A DNA stretch of 64,000 nt, taken from contig JAPEHQ010000012.1 in NCBI GenBank assembly GCA_027405735.1, positions 1,116,001 to 1,180,000 of the forward strand. The letters are read 5' to 3'. A program made the position numbers and the translations under genes. Positions 1 to 11,850 of this stretch are shown one piece after another; positions within the stretch are counted from its first letter, which is position 1, and each line of letters begins with the position of its first letter. Below the pieces are notes generated by a model. That model had not been told where the DNA came from, did no database searches, and saw only the letters and a program-made list of their open reading frames with translations. This stretch comes from Mucor racemosus (Eukaryota > Mucoromycota > Mucoromycetes > Mucorales > Mucoraceae).

Positions 1-945
1 AAACTGTAAAGTAAGCCGACCTGGCATATTAAATAGTTTTTGTACAGTTTTAAATTCTGCATCCATATATATAAAATTTAGAGAAACGATTTATATTAAA
101 TTTCGAGTAAAATGCAATTGAAATTTTGGAGGTTTTTTGAAGATATACATCACTTTTGATAAGCATATTCAAAATATAATAAACTAAAATGATGCGCAAA
201 AAAATTATCTATCGATCGAGCTATTGCAAAATCTTGTAGCTGCATTATTCGTAGAGGAAACAACATTTTTGTCAAAATTTTTTTCTGTTTCAGAATTTGG
301 GATGAGGGTATACAAGGGGAAAATGGACGCCAGAAATGGAGGTACTTTTTTGTACACATTTTTGAGGATATCTCTACGAAAAATCAATATTTTGAAAAAC
401 TCTAAATTGGATCCGAGAGAGCTTAACGAGCTTAATGACATGAATGTAAAAAAAATGTTGCTCAATCTAACCAATATTTTGAAACCTATTATAGAAATGC
501 CAAAAAAAATGAAAAAAAATAAAAATGCTCAGAATTGTTTTGTGTTAAAACATGTTATAGAGCACGTTAAAATAAGTAAGTTTTATTATTAAGAAGTGTT
601 AGTATAGCTTAATTATTTCTAGAGATATGAAGCCTCGAAATTTTCAATCCTTTAGCAGTGAAATACGCGTAAAAAATCTGAAACCTTAGCACTGAAAAGT
701 TAATACCAACTGCAAAAAATAGGATATTTCCGGACACTTATTTTTGAATTAAAGCTGAACATCTCAGGTACATTGACATATAATTTTTTCTTGGAGTTAT
801 TAAGCGAAAAAAAAGTAGAATAGGGATGATAAGTTGGACCTCTATTTTTAGGAAAAAGCGGTAAATTTTATCTGTTTTCGAGTTATTCGTGAGATATGAA
901 ATATTTTCAGAAACATGGAGCATAATGCAACCCGTTCATATATAT
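1..945 (-). repeat. Dispersed repeat R1, copy A (inverted, truncated by the window edge)
   Basis: Read on the minus strand, this stretch matches the segments at 13840-14850 and 25480-26490 over most of its length. Shared landmarks include a tract ending in GCCAGGTCGRCTT and a tract encoding the peptide GMRVYKGKM on the opposite strand. Copy A is more diverged than copies B and C are from each other. An open frame at 224-592 (+) gives a Lys-rich 122-residue peptide that I do not recognise. The complementary strand is also open over part of the same DNA, so low complexity may explain both frames. The repeat stops about 20 bases before the TATA box of the next gene. Confidence 0.85.
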
Positions 946-962
946 TCTATAGTTTCCAAGGC

Positions 963-972
963 TATATAAAAG
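963..972 (+). promoter_or_regulatory. Candidate TATA box upstream of the MRM2-like gene
   Basis: TATATAAAAG lies about 170 bases before the ATG at 1144 and just outside repeat R1 copy A. The distance is longer than for the other TATA boxes in this window (60 to 90 bases), so it would imply a long 5' leader. Confidence 0.35.
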
Positions 973-1143
973 TAGAGACTCAAGCATTATAAATTACTTC
1001 AGTTTCCCCTTTTAGGCTACAGTTATTTACAGAGCCGCCGATTACTCTCAATTAAAAGGGAGATTTGAGCCTTCATTAGCCACACAATTTTTTTTTTTCC
1101 TGCGGTCCCTTGTTACCAACAATCTGTACACATATAAATCGCT

Positions 1144-1964
1144 ATGATCAACACATTATCACCATTCAAACGACTCTACTCGACATCATCCAAGAAATGG
1201 ATGTCACGACAAGCCAAAGATCCTTACTGCAAACTAGCCAAAGCAAACCAATATCGAGCACGCAGCGCTTTTAAATTATTACAAATCAACGAAAAATACC
1301 GCATTATTCAGCGAAACGACGTTGTTGTGGATTGTGGAGCAGCACCAGGTGGATGGACACAGGTAGCAGCTGAAAAAGTTTCTAAAAAGGGGCTTGTCAT
1401 TGGTATTGATTTGCTGCCCGTTGACCCTATTCCTAATGCACATCTTATCAAAGGAAATTTTATGCGATTGAAAACACAAAATGCTATTCGCGAAATCCTA
1501 GAAGATAGACCTGTAGATCTTGTTTGTTCGGATATGGCGCCTAGTTTTTCTGGTAATCATACAGCGGATCATGCTAGAAGTATGGAATTGTGTGAATCAG
1601 CGTTGAGATTTGCTGAGAAAGTTTTATCGCCTGGTGGTTCATTTGTAGCAAAGGTATATAAAACATAAACATTTGATGCATTTTTTTGCTTACTCAAATT
1701 ACTTGCTAGTTTTTGATGGGCGGCACAGAACACGAATTCAGAAAAAGATTACAAACAATATTTGCCAAAGTGAAAACAGAAAAACCTGATGCATCGAGAA
1801 AACAATCAACCGAAGGATTTTTTGTGGCATTGGGCTATAAACCATTACAACAAAAGGTTGTTACAGATAGTTCCACAAAGGAAGACATCTCAACCATAAA
1901 CAATGCAGCAAATGAAAAAGTAAAAGAAGATATCGTCAAGATCGATGCGGAAAACGGCGTATAA
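1144..1964 (+). CDS. MRM2: Mitochondrial 21S/large-rRNA 2'-O-methyltransferase, FtsJ/RrmJ family (MRM2-like)
   Basis: This predicted 254-residue protein has two exons (1144-1653 and 1710-1964) with a 56-base GT-AG intron. The start gives an N-terminus rich in Arg, Lys and Ser with no acidic residues, as expected of a mitochondrial presequence. The Rossmann SAM-binding motif VDCGAAPGGW is followed by SDMAPSFSG. The K-D-K-E catalytic tetrad of the family can be placed at K44 (RSAFKL), D130 (SDMAP), K170 (FVAK, at the exon junction) and E205. Members methylate the ribose of a uridine in the A-loop of large-subunit rRNA. The presequence and short length favour MRM2 over the cytosolic or nucleolar paralogues TRM7 and SPB1. 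The stop lies 11 bases from the stop of the convergent transporter gene. Confidence 0.9.
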
Positions 1965-1975
1965 TTTTATTATAG

Positions 1976-4250
1976 TTAAATGTTTACATTTTTCAGTGAT
2001 GCAACATCATTCAATTTGTTGGAAACATTGTACTTTTTGATAAACAACGTTGCCAAGAATGTTACACCTGCTGCGATAGCGACTATACAATAACATGTAT
2101 AAGCATTTAAATAGACAAATAAACACATTGTACATACCCATCAAGTAAATCTTGTTTAAAGCCTCAAGACAAAGTATCTGAACCTTTCTTTTCATATTGT
2201 CTGGCATTAATTTAAGTAATTCAATATTTTTCATCGATACCTCCATATGTACTTCTTGTGTAAGATCTTTGAGCGAACTATTGCTATAGAACTTGAATAT
2301 TACTGCAGCCAAATTCACCCCAAATGCACCACCTAATAATCTAGCAAATTGTCCATGAGCAGTTGCAATTGTTAAACTAGAGCAATATAACATTAATACA
2401 ACTATCATGATAGACACAAACATAATTACTCTTCTATAGAAACTGCTGCTTGACCAACAACAACAAATGTGTTTTTAAAAATTCCTATTCCAAATCCTAG
2501 AATTGCAAGATATGTATATTGCAAGGTATTTGATGTGTCAATTGTGCAACTCTGAAACAAGGCTGCACCAACTACACTCAATGCCGTACCACCCCACAAC
2601 ATAACCTGGTAGCGACCTGTTCTATTAATGATAGCACCAGAAACTAAACCTCCAGACACTGCAGTAATGAAAAATGAAAGCAATTCTAAAGCGGATTCCA
2701 CTGCTGTATCTCCCTTTACAATTTGAAAATGTAAAGGAATAAAATAAATTATGGCATTATTGACAGCACCACCTGCAAACTGCCCTACAAGGACAGCTAC
2801 ATTATTGATGGACATGATGAAATGTCGAGGAAATATAGGATTCTGCTTTACAACCCAAATTTCTGATACAACAAAGAGACCCATCAATATAGGACCTATT
2901 GTTAAGAGTGCAATGATAGTAGGTGTATCGAATCGAAGTTCTTCACCGCCTATTTGTAAACCAATAAGAAAACATACAGCTCCAGGCGTCAGCAAAAAGA
3001 AACTTGCATAGTCTATTTGAAGGAATTGTTTCCAGATGGTCTTTTCATTTCGTTGTCGTTCTTTTTCTTTGCTGGTTAAAGGAAGATCACATAAAAACAA
3101 AACTATAACAAAAACTATAACACTTTTTGTAATTTACATTTAATATACAAGCTAATTTTCTTTCAGATTATTCGTTTGTATTTACCCCATAGGTATGTTG
3201 ATATAAAAGCACCATCTAATGTCACTAACATATTAGCCTTAGTTTGACATTCAGCAAATCAAACGAATTACCTCCACTGATTATTATCTGCTAAAAAACC
3301 CCCTAATAAGGGGCCTACGATTGTAGCAAGCCCTAAAGCTGCCCCCAAAATGCCTTGATAAAATGCTATGGGATTTTATTGATATTGTAAGTTTGATTAT
3401 GGTATCACAGACATGCAAAGAAAAAAAAATTTACCCCTTGATCTGCTGTCCATCAAATCACAGATGATTATCAAAACAGAAGTAAGTAAACCAGCACCCC
3501 CAATGCCCTGAATTGCTTTTAAGAGAGTGTTGTTGTTAATTTATAGCTACTGAATTATGATATATGTATATGTGTATACCTCTGCTTATAATCAACATTT
3601 TCATACTATTTGAACTACCACATAATACACTTCCTAGGATGAATATAATTATGCTCAACAGATATGAATACTTCTGACCACTATATAATTATAGATATTA
3701 AAGAAAGCTTCAAAACACCATTTGGGCCTTATACCAACATTATATCAGCTGTAGCGCAATAAATTGGTTGAAATCCGCTCAATGTTAATAAATAAGCAGA
3801 TCCAATCTACAAATGTATTTTAGTTTATTCATCAAACTTGTATGTCCATTTACAATCAACCATATCTACATACCCAACCAATCTGATCTGCAGCGTTAAA
3901 TTCTGAGGATATGACACCTAATGCTGTGATGGTTATAGTTGTATCTAATGCTGCCATAAAGAAGCCTAAAAGCATGCTGTAATTTGTCAAGCAATGTATT
4001 GTAAATCATATGAGATATTTTACCCAGAAAATAGAATAATAAATCGTAGTCCAGTAACTCGAAATTCTGATTGTTGGCTAGTTTGGTTTTCTAGTTTTTC
4101 ATTATCTACTGATTGTTCATCTAAAGGAGTCGTTTTCTGTTCCTTTTCGTTCATGCTGCTTTTGTTTTTCAAAAAGATATTGGAGTTTGAATTTAGAGGA
4201 ATGTTGAATGCGCTAGCAACGAGAGAATGGTCGATACTCAGCGACGACAT
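1976..4250 (-). CDS. MFS multidrug transporter, DHA2 (14-TMS drug:H+ antiporter) family
   Basis: The gene has about ten short exons on the minus strand. The ATG at 4250 opens a hydrophilic cytosolic N-tail, and the stop is at 1976-1978. Clear exons are 4024-4250, 3874-3976 and the long C-terminal ones joined across the 53-base intron 2377-2429. Spliced pieces carry family signatures in order: LDTTITITALGVIS (motif D1), an IQGIGGAG motif in TM4, GLATIVGPLLGG (antiporter motif C in TM5), WCFYINIPMG after TM6, then GQAAVSIEDLTIATA and ARLLGGAFG in the C-half. Such proteins export drugs or metabolites, or move siderophores or basic amino acids; the substrate cannot be read. Some middle exon borders are uncertain, and one donor near 3735 may be the atypical GTTGGT. 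An apparent stop inside the gene at 2426 lies in the intron, so I see no real break. Confidence 0.85.
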
Positions 4251-4754
4251 GTAGCCTTTTTAAATTAAAAAATATATTCAAGATATAAAGATGCAGTTAA
4301 TTATATGCTATACATTTTTTATAAAGATTTTATACCGGTAATAAGCTGTATAAATTCTTTAAATATTTGCAAAACAAAGACGATCAATTGAAAAAGTCAC
4401 TCGCAATATTGCTATTACGGAATGATGAAAACTAACTGACCAAATGAGCCAAAAAGAATATGCGAATGATATGTATTATAGTCCCCCCTACCTCTTGCTC
4501 TTACTAGATGTTTGGCATGCATTTTTATTTATTTTAATTGAGGACATCATATCACTTATTCTTCTTGTTTGACACATTTTGCATACAAACTAAAGAACCG
4601 GTATTTTAAATCAAAGCAACAGCTACTACAACATGCAAGCCTTTGGTGGCTTGTGTTGCAAAGTAAAATTGAATATTGATAATCTTTTACGACACACGAC
4701 TTTATACTCGTTTACTTGTAAAGTACTGATACGCAAGTTATATTAACTATCGTA
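4251..4754. promoter_or_regulatory. Divergent intergenic region between the MFS transporter and TRF4
   Basis: About 500 bases separate the two divergent start codons, so the region must hold both promoters. It is A+T-rich. I see no canonical TATA box close to either start, no RNA gene and no repeat. Confidence 0.4.
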
Positions 4755-6340
4755 ATGGCCAGAGGAAAAGGCAACAAGTATGCTAAAGAGAAAAGAGGAA
4801 GCTATAAGCGAGATCACAGCTATATTGATTATTCTGAAAATGAAGATTATGGACTATACGAAGATGGTATTTGACTATAATATATGTCAAATATACATAT
4901 AAAACCAACTAATTCAACATAATAGATCATATATCAATAGATTCTTCTTCTGCTTCTGATCCTGAAGAATCAGAATCAGAATTAAACAATGATCACAAAG
5001 AAGAAGATTTCATTTCATTAAACACAGAAGTAGATAATCGTAGCAGGCAACAAAGACGCAGCGAACAAAGAGCTGATTTGAAACGTAAAAGAGATGACGA
5101 TAACGATTCAGATGATTATGATGAGACACTTGCTTGTTATCCTTGGATGGAGTTAATGGGCTCTAATCGATTGAGACAACCACTTTCTGCAATTCGATTA
5201 CTGCAACGTGAAGTTACATGTTTTGTACAGTATGTAGAACCAACACCAATTGAAATAAAATTGAGAGAATACCTTGTACATCGAATTCGAACTACAGTAG
5301 AAACGAAATGGCCATCTGCTACCGTATCAGTATTTGGAAGTTTCTCAACGACTTTATATTTACCCAATAGTGATATTGATCTTGTTGTTCAATTTCCTCC
5401 TTCCAGTCCAGTTCGTCTTCAGAAGTTAGCAGGTGCTTTAGTAGCAGACAAAATCTGTCAAGATCCACATATCATTGATTCAGCAACAGTAAGCTTTTAA
5501 TTAGAGGGATATATCATTGATAACTAATTAGATTTTATAGGTTCCAGTTATTAAATTTGCAGATTCAATGACCAACCTCAAAGTAGATATCATCCTGAAT
5601 TCGACTACTGGTTTGGATAGTGCAGTAGAGATTAATGAAATGCTTATCAGGTATCCTGGACTTCGACCTATTTCACTTGTTGTTAAGCATTTATTAGCAC
5701 TTCGTACACTTAATGAAGTATTTACAGGTGGTTTGGGTGGATATGCTGTCGTTTGTTTAGTTGTTAGCTTTTTACAGATGCATCCAAAAGTTGCTTCTGG
5801 TGCTATTGATCCCATGCAAAATATAGGTGCTTTATTATTGGATTTCTTTCAATTGTATGGACTTAACTTTAACTTGGATGAAACAGGACTTGACGTAAGA
5901 GGAAAAGGATGTTACTATGATAAGGTATATATTTATATTTATATGCATATATGAAATACAGATATCTAATATGTGCATATATACAGTCTCGCGTTGTTTG
6001 TAGAAATGGTAGAGCCGTATTCTCAATCAAAGATCCATTAGATGCTTCAAATGATATTGGTATGAAATCTTATAATTCATCAGCTGTTATTCGAGCATTT
6101 AAATACGCTTATTTGTCAACGACTAGAAAAGCATTTTCAATGGAAACAGAATTAAGAAGAAATCAGTATAAAAAGTTGAGCTCAAAGACTTTAGAAAATC
6201 CCAAGAAAGCATCTATTCTTAGTTCTTTTCTTTATATATCCACTGATTTCATGAAACAAAGACAATTAATGAATGATGTTTATTCTGAAAAACGATGGAA
6301 AGGACAAACTGCTGCTAGTTCATTTTCATTTGAATATTAA
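4755..6340 (+). CDS. TRF4: Non-canonical poly(A) polymerase, TRF4/PAPD5-7 family
   Basis: Four exons (4755-4866, 4926-5488, 5541-5924, 5987-6340) give a predicted 470-residue protein. An N-terminus rich in Ser, Asp, Glu and Lys is followed by the PWMEL segment, then the nucleotidyltransferase core GSFSTTLYLPNSDIDLVV with the two metal-binding Asp. The third carboxylate is in KVDIIL. Next comes the PAP-associated central domain (RPISLVVKHLLALR, GGLGGYAVVCLV). Family members add short poly(A) tails to aberrant nuclear RNA as the catalytic part of TRAMP, feeding the exosome. The C-tail (RRNQYKKLSS) is short and basic. AATAAA occurs within a few bases of the stop. The call as TRF4/5 rather than Cid1 rests on the GS-to-DxD spacing and the central domain. 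Confidence 0.92.
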
Positions 6341-7043
6341 ATAAAAGTGTGTAAATAAAAATATGAAATTAATTGAAGCAACCCTACGCGTGTGAGTTTT
6401 GATGTAAAATGTACTAGGTACATGCTTTGTTTGTATATTGTGTTCTGTATATAAACAAGGCAGTTTTTACAGCTAATGTAAATATGTATCAAGTTTGCAT
6501 GAACTGTATTACCGGTTGTACTCTTGATATAAATATATCGAGTAAAAGTGTGGAGTAATCGCATCTTTTTTGCCAAGTTTATTTAAGATATGGGCCATTC
6601 TATTTCAGAATTGGTGTATTGTTTTTGGTACATATTGGGGTTACGATCCTTTTTCAGGTACGGCCATCATGCTTTATAGGTAACAATAAAACGAATTTTA
6701 TTGGATCCCGCATCAAAAGACATAATCAGGGCCTAGAATCATCTTTTCACTTATTTAATGTATAAAACTTGGAATATAATGACACGCATTCATATATAGA
6801 TTATATAAAACACATTCAAATATCTTTTTTTTTTTTTACCTCTTTAATAATGTATTCATTATTATTTGAAAAAGTCTCACAATTTAATAACAAGAAATCG
6901 ACAAGATTAGCACAAATTTCCACGTGGCTCAAGTGGTCGCGTGCGTTTTTGTCTTTGTGTTCTAATAAATATGTTACGTTTGTGCACATACACATATATA
7001 CACGCACACAGTGTTAACAAATGAAATTGGATAGTAAAAACAC

Positions 7044-7054
7044 TATATAAAAAG
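7044..7054 (+). promoter_or_regulatory. Candidate TATA box of the small gene at 7132
   Basis: TATATAAAAAG lies 78 bases before the ATG, with a pyrimidine-rich stretch just after it, as in fungal core promoters. Confidence 0.55.
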
Positions 7055-7091
7055 AGCTGTCGATTTTCATTTCTTTTCTTTTTTTCCCTCA

Positions 7092-7094
<3 letters not shown>

Positions 7095-7125
<31 letters not shown>
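7095..7125. repeat. (AC)n microsatellite in the 5' leader
   Basis: About 15 AC units end six bases before the ATG at 7132, so they lie inside the presumed 5' untranslated region. Length changes here would alter the leader without touching the protein. Confidence 0.95.
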
Positions 7126-7127
<2 letters not shown>

Positions 7128-7131
7128 AAAA

Positions 7132-7392
7132 ATGGCTACTGAAATCTTTGTTCATCCAACATGTTCTTATATCCGTTCTATTCAAGATGGTGATACCATA
7201 TTAGAAGAAGCAAACTCTGAATTTCTATCAACTTTTCTGATTAATGAATGGCTTCAGAAAAGTCCTCGTGCCAAAGCAACACTTGTCATGTTTGACGATG
7301 ATACAAGCTTTGAAGTGCCCGTTTATGCTCTTCGTCGTAGAAATGCTATTGTAGCTGATTTACCTGATGCTCCATTATTTTATCAAAAATAA
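7132..7392 (+). CDS. Small acidic protein of unknown function (86 residues)
   Basis: A single uninterrupted frame starts at MATEIF and ends QK. I do not recognise the family. It is probably real: it has a TATA box at the expected distance, a good A-rich context before the ATG, balanced amino-acid composition unlike the low-complexity frames nearby, and an amphipathic pattern (FLINEWLQKSP, TLVMFDDDTSFEVPVYALRRR). There is no signal peptide or membrane segment. The size and pattern suggest one compact alpha/beta domain. The 3' flank has pyrimidine-rich DNA from about 7440. Confidence 0.6.
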   Translation: MATEIFVHPTCSYIRSIQDGDTILEEANSEFLSTFLINEWLQKSPRAKATLVMFDDDTSFEVPVYALRRRNAIVADLPDAPLFYQK

Positions 7393-8881
7393 TCGTTTGT
7401 TGTTGTTCTACTGTATAAAATTATTGTATATTATTTCCCATCCCATCCTTTTCTCTTTCCTTTCCTTTCCTTTTTTCCTTTTCTATAGAAAAATACAAAT
7501 CAAAAAAAGGTCTTCATATCATCATATATAAATATTATATCAAATGTCATTTTTTATCCCCTCCCCCTCCCATGTTCTTTTGCCTTTTTCATCAAATAAA
7601 TATTATAAATATGTATATCACTTTTTTATAAAAATAAACACGCCATTTGTGCCTATATACCTTTGGGCTGATTATCACTTTTATGATAATAAACAAAGGA
7701 CCGTGAACCGTATATCAAGGAGTAATTGGTGATTATGGAATCCCAAAACTGCTGTTTTTTGGTGTCAAGAAAAATATGATGTTTGAAGAGTTTTCATGAG
7801 ATTTATAGTCTGTGGATTCTACTTTATTTTGTTTCGATATTATTACCGGCAATAGGCTTTCAGGTGACATTTCTTATGCAGCTTGTTTATCGTGTATTTC
7901 CTGTGTTTTCTTTGAAATTAAAAACGCAGTTGGAACTGTATCATCCAGTAGAACATCTGTAAATAATAATAATAAAAAACCTGTTTATTACTTGCAGATA
8001 TATAGACAAAGTATCGAGAATCATGAACGCCTCATAAATAAATCAATCTGTGAATTTTTTTTTTAATTAAGCAAGCATTAAACGCAAATGCCATGAAAAA
8101 TCAGGATACTAAATCAAGTGTTTTACCTTGGGCATGTTTTAGAGACACGCCATTTTTATACGAAGATCCCAAACTATAGTTGTTACAGTATATTGTAGTT
8201 AAATTTCTGATATTATACAATACCACAAGATACAGTAACATCTTTCAATTATTCTTGTTACATATAAAGCAGCCAATCTTCTCTTGTTAGGGTTCAAAGT
8301 ATATCATTCATATTTCTAATAGCAAATCTGATTTTTCCTCTTGAGCTCTCCATTATAAAATTTGTGTATGTCTTGCATCCGACAAAGTCAAATGGTCTTA
8401 TTTAGTTTGGATATCCAGTAATGCATTTACCAAGTAGTCAGTCTATAGCTGCTTAATCAACAATGATTATAGAGTAAAGCAATGTATACATCGTGTCAAG
8501 TATAGCTAAAAAGTAATAAGAAGTTAAATACCAAGTTGTTTTATTCATCTAGTATGAATAATTCTTATTCTAAGAAACTACCCTCCACCGGCTTCCAATT
8601 ACGCGTTATATGGTAACTGCTTTAAATATTTTGATATTAGAAATAAATGTAATATGTCAATGATACCTATCACTCGCAATATGGCTATTTTGAGAGAACC
8701 GATATCTAACGGAAAGTTTTCAACTTTTTAGTCCCACAAAAAGTAATGGTGGCTCCGCGTACGATACCTTTTTATTACAAGAATTGTCTTGAATCTTGGT
8801 ACAATTATAACACTACCGTATTTGAAAATAGAGTACCACTTTTGAATCAGACGAAATAATTTTATTTTATTTGAAAATCAC
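7393..8881. other. Intergenic region, no gene seen
   Basis: About 1.5 kb lie between convergent genes. The DNA is A+T-rich with a CT-rich tract at 7440-7490. Frames at 7544-7732 and 7812-8066 have no recognisable domain and poor composition. No repeat family from elsewhere in the window is apparent. Confidence 0.6.
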
Positions 8882-10397
8882 TCAATTTTTAACTGCTCGT
8901 AGCTCGTCTACTGTTACCATTCTTATACCATCATCACCTTCTTTAACCAACAAGGGTCTATCATAGAACCCTTCAGGTGCTTCTTTTTGTTTCCAGGCCC
9001 AAGTGCGTTTGTATTGAGAATCAATGTCTTCCACAATATCACGAATTTTATCGCCAATAACAGGAAGAAATCTATAAAGAATACTAAATTAAATAATGAC
9101 AATTAATAGTTAAAATTATTCCCTTTTTTCTTACTTCATAGCATGCCCCGAGTCACCTGTAGCTACGATGAGATTTTCATAATCGGGATGAGGCGCAATA
9201 ATGAAATCCCCATCAATCGAGTCAGAGTACCAGCAAACTCTTGAATAAGCAACATCTAATGAATCAGTAAAAGGAAAGAATTTCTTCAAAAAAGCTCGAG
9301 CTTCAGCAAGTGCACTTTTTGGAATGGTGTCGTTTGGGTTTGTAGATTGAGTTCTAGGTACAGAAATTTGATCTATCTCGGAAGGGTTCAAATATCCCGT
9401 GGAATGCTTAGCAATCTTTAAAATGCCGTTGTCGTTACAAGGGAAACCATAGAATCCTGTATTTGACACATTGCCACTCCAGACAGGAAATGCCGACATA
9501 CGCTCCTGATCCTCTTTTGACAATTTAAAATGAATAACATACTGACCTGTGGCAATAGCTTGCCCATGCATATTGATCACCGATGGAGTCCAAGATCCAG
9601 TAGCAAGAATAACTCGATCTGCATGATGCTGTTTGTTATCCGCAGTTATGATGCCTGTAACGCTGCGAGTATCCACAATCAAGTCTTTGAAATAACCTGC
9701 TTCGCCTCCTAATACAAAATTAACTCCATTTTCGAGACATTTGTAATAAAGATGCTTGATTGACTCTGAAGAGTTACACCAACCTATACACTACTCATTC
9801 AGTGGTGCTTGTTGTTTTAAACAGATTAAAGAGTTACCTCCAACTTTGTTAAAGTATGCAATATCATATCCATTATCAATGGTATCAGACAAATGAGGAT
9901 ATCTTGCTTTGAGTTTATCCGCATCAAGCTCTTCAATGTAGTCCCCATAACCTGCTTCTCGGATACTTTTCATGTTATCCTTTTCATACTTGGCATACTG
10001 CCCATTCTCTGAAAAAGCAAGTAAGCCTGTGTTACGATAAACAGGGGTTAGATTTTTCGCGGCTCGTTCAATATTCCATAGTTTCCAAGCGTCAATGGCT
10101 TCAATAGCTAAATGCATATAGAGTGTATTGGTACCGTAGTCCATTCTGACAGCCTTGCTAATATCTATTATATGTATATATTATCATATTAATTTGCCTC
10201 CATAACACCTTTCAAATAGATTTACACGATTTCGTACCTGTTGAAGCTGCGTCTGGGATAGGGATTGTGCCTCTGTCATATACACAAATATCATAATTCT
10301 TGACTTTATCTTTTGATAAAGCGTAAGCAGTTGATAGACCAAAGCAACCAGCGCCAACAATAATGATCTTGGAATTGGGTTTAGGTGGTTCGTACAT
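8882..10397 (-). CDS. FAD-dependent amine oxidase, DAO superfamily (sarcosine / fructosyl-amino-acid / L-pipecolate oxidase-like)
   Basis: Four exons on the minus strand (10238-10397, 9838-10164, 9135-9783, 8882-9071) give a predicted 441-residue protein. I chose the ATG at 10397 because it lies just before the FAD-binding GAGCFGLSTAYAL dinucleotide fold. Across the first junction the spliced protein reads AASTDISKAVRMDYG, the conserved ASTD motif near the flavin-attachment loop. After the second junction comes GGWCNSSESI. The C-terminus has GDSGHAMKFLPVIGDKI, where the family usually has GDSGHAFK. Members oxidise N-methylated, glycated or cyclic secondary amino acids to imines, with H2O2 released. 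The substrate cannot be fixed from motifs. The C-terminus ends in VKN, so there is no obvious PTS1 peroxisomal signal. Confidence 0.88.
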
Positions 10398-11850
10398 GGT
10401 TATACTGTATAAACAAAAGCAAAGATAATGATACCATTTCGTGAATCCTTGTAGCATGACATTTTTATAAGGAGTCCATAGGGACTGCTTGGTTTAGTGT
10501 TGTTTTCGATTGCATCGGTTATTGATTATCTAATAATGTGTGTTCCCTTCAACTTTGAAAAACTTGTGTTCTTACTGCGATTGCTATCGGTTTAACTTTT
10601 GATTTTCATGCAAGAAATAAGCTGAACAATAGCCCATCACCAAGGGTTTCATGCAGCGCATAAATTGGTTTTCAGCAAAGGCTTTTGATATAAAGTATAT
10701 AGTACTTTGATCAAAAATGGGTATTTTTCAAAAAGAAAAATGGCATCAGATAGAGATCGATTTTTTCTTTTATTCAAGTGCAAAAAATAATGCACTTAAT
10801 ACTCAAAATCAGCGGATAAAAATTTAAAACGTTGAAGAAATAGGAAAAACAATGCAACATGGCCACAAAATTCAAATTTTGTGAGAGAAATTTAAGGATG
10901 TAAGCAAAACCCATCAATGCCTTAATGCGATATTCATATGAATAACTCGTAAATTAATATGCAAATTAAACTTAAATATAATGAAGTATTCAAACCGCGG
11001 ATTATTTACACAGAATATACCAACCTTACTCTTGTAGATAAGAATACATGATTGATTAATTGAATAACCGGTCTAAAGTAATTCTTTTTTTCGTACTACA
11101 AATACCAGAACGCTTTCATAGTAATAAACGGATCGACCCCCCTCCGTACCTTTTTCGGTGAATATTTTTAAATGAATTTTGCAGTAATTTGCTCATTCAA
11201 GGGAAGGGGGTCATTGAATCAATAAGATTACTTTGTCAAATATGCAATTTAATTCATAAAAATAAGGGAGAAAGGCATTGACATAATGATATAAATTCTA
11301 TCATTACATAGGATGTCACAAAATGTATCATGATAACATGGTAATAAAGAATTTAATTTAGTTGGATGTATTATTGGTGAAACTGCGATTTGATTTATTT
11401 ACACAAAACATTATATAGCCTCTACGTGTAGAATCAGTTAAATTCCCTATATGGTTGCATATTATCCGTATAAATGATAATAATAATAATTGATAAAATA
11501 CAAGTAAACTTAAATTTTGCTTTACCGAGAACTTTCAATTTGTTTTACGCGGGATTCCATGCAATCAAATAAGAGCTATGATCTCCTTTTTTTTCAAAAG
11601 AAACTAACAAAACAACCCATCGTTATTGATTAAGAAAAAACAGGAGTTTGAGTAACGACCTTTTAACCGTTTTGAGTTTGATATTTCCATTTCCATCCTG
11701 TAAATGTCCACAATAAGTTTATAAACACGAGCAAATGTCATCAGGGTCATACATATACAATAGACTGATTTGCATGCCTATAAAAACCTCAGGTTTTCTA
11801 TTTCTTGATCTTTCTTATTTATTCATCATCTTTATACACATATTTTTCAA
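10398..11850. other. Divergent intergenic region, no gene seen
   Basis: About 1.45 kb of A+T-rich DNA lie between the divergent oxidase and LysM-protein genes. I see no domain-bearing frame, no tRNA and no copy of the repeat families found elsewhere. The right end contains the LysM-gene TATA box. Confidence 0.6.
11779..11785 (+). promoter_or_regulatory. TATA box of the LysM-protein gene
   Basis: TATAAAA lies 72 bases before the ATG at 11851 and is followed by a CT-rich stretch that would fit the transcription start. Confidence 0.6.

Larger units (their letters stand above)
6341..7131. other. Intergenic region, no gene seen
   Basis: This A+T-rich spacer lies between TRF4 and the small gene at 7132. 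Short open frames on both strands have no coding character. The right end carries a TATA box and a CA microsatellite, listed separately. Confidence 0.6.

Noticed and set aside
150..592. Real gene at the left edge of the window
   Set aside because: The DNA is a copy of dispersed repeat R1. Both strands are partly open and no domain is recognisable.
2423..2429. Apparent nonsense mutation in the MFS transporter
   Set aside because: The stop lies in a 53-base GT-AG intron. Splicing restores the family motif IEDLTIATA.
6915..6990. tRNA-like A box (TGGCTCAAGTGG)
   Set aside because: There is no B box and no cloverleaf pairing downstream.
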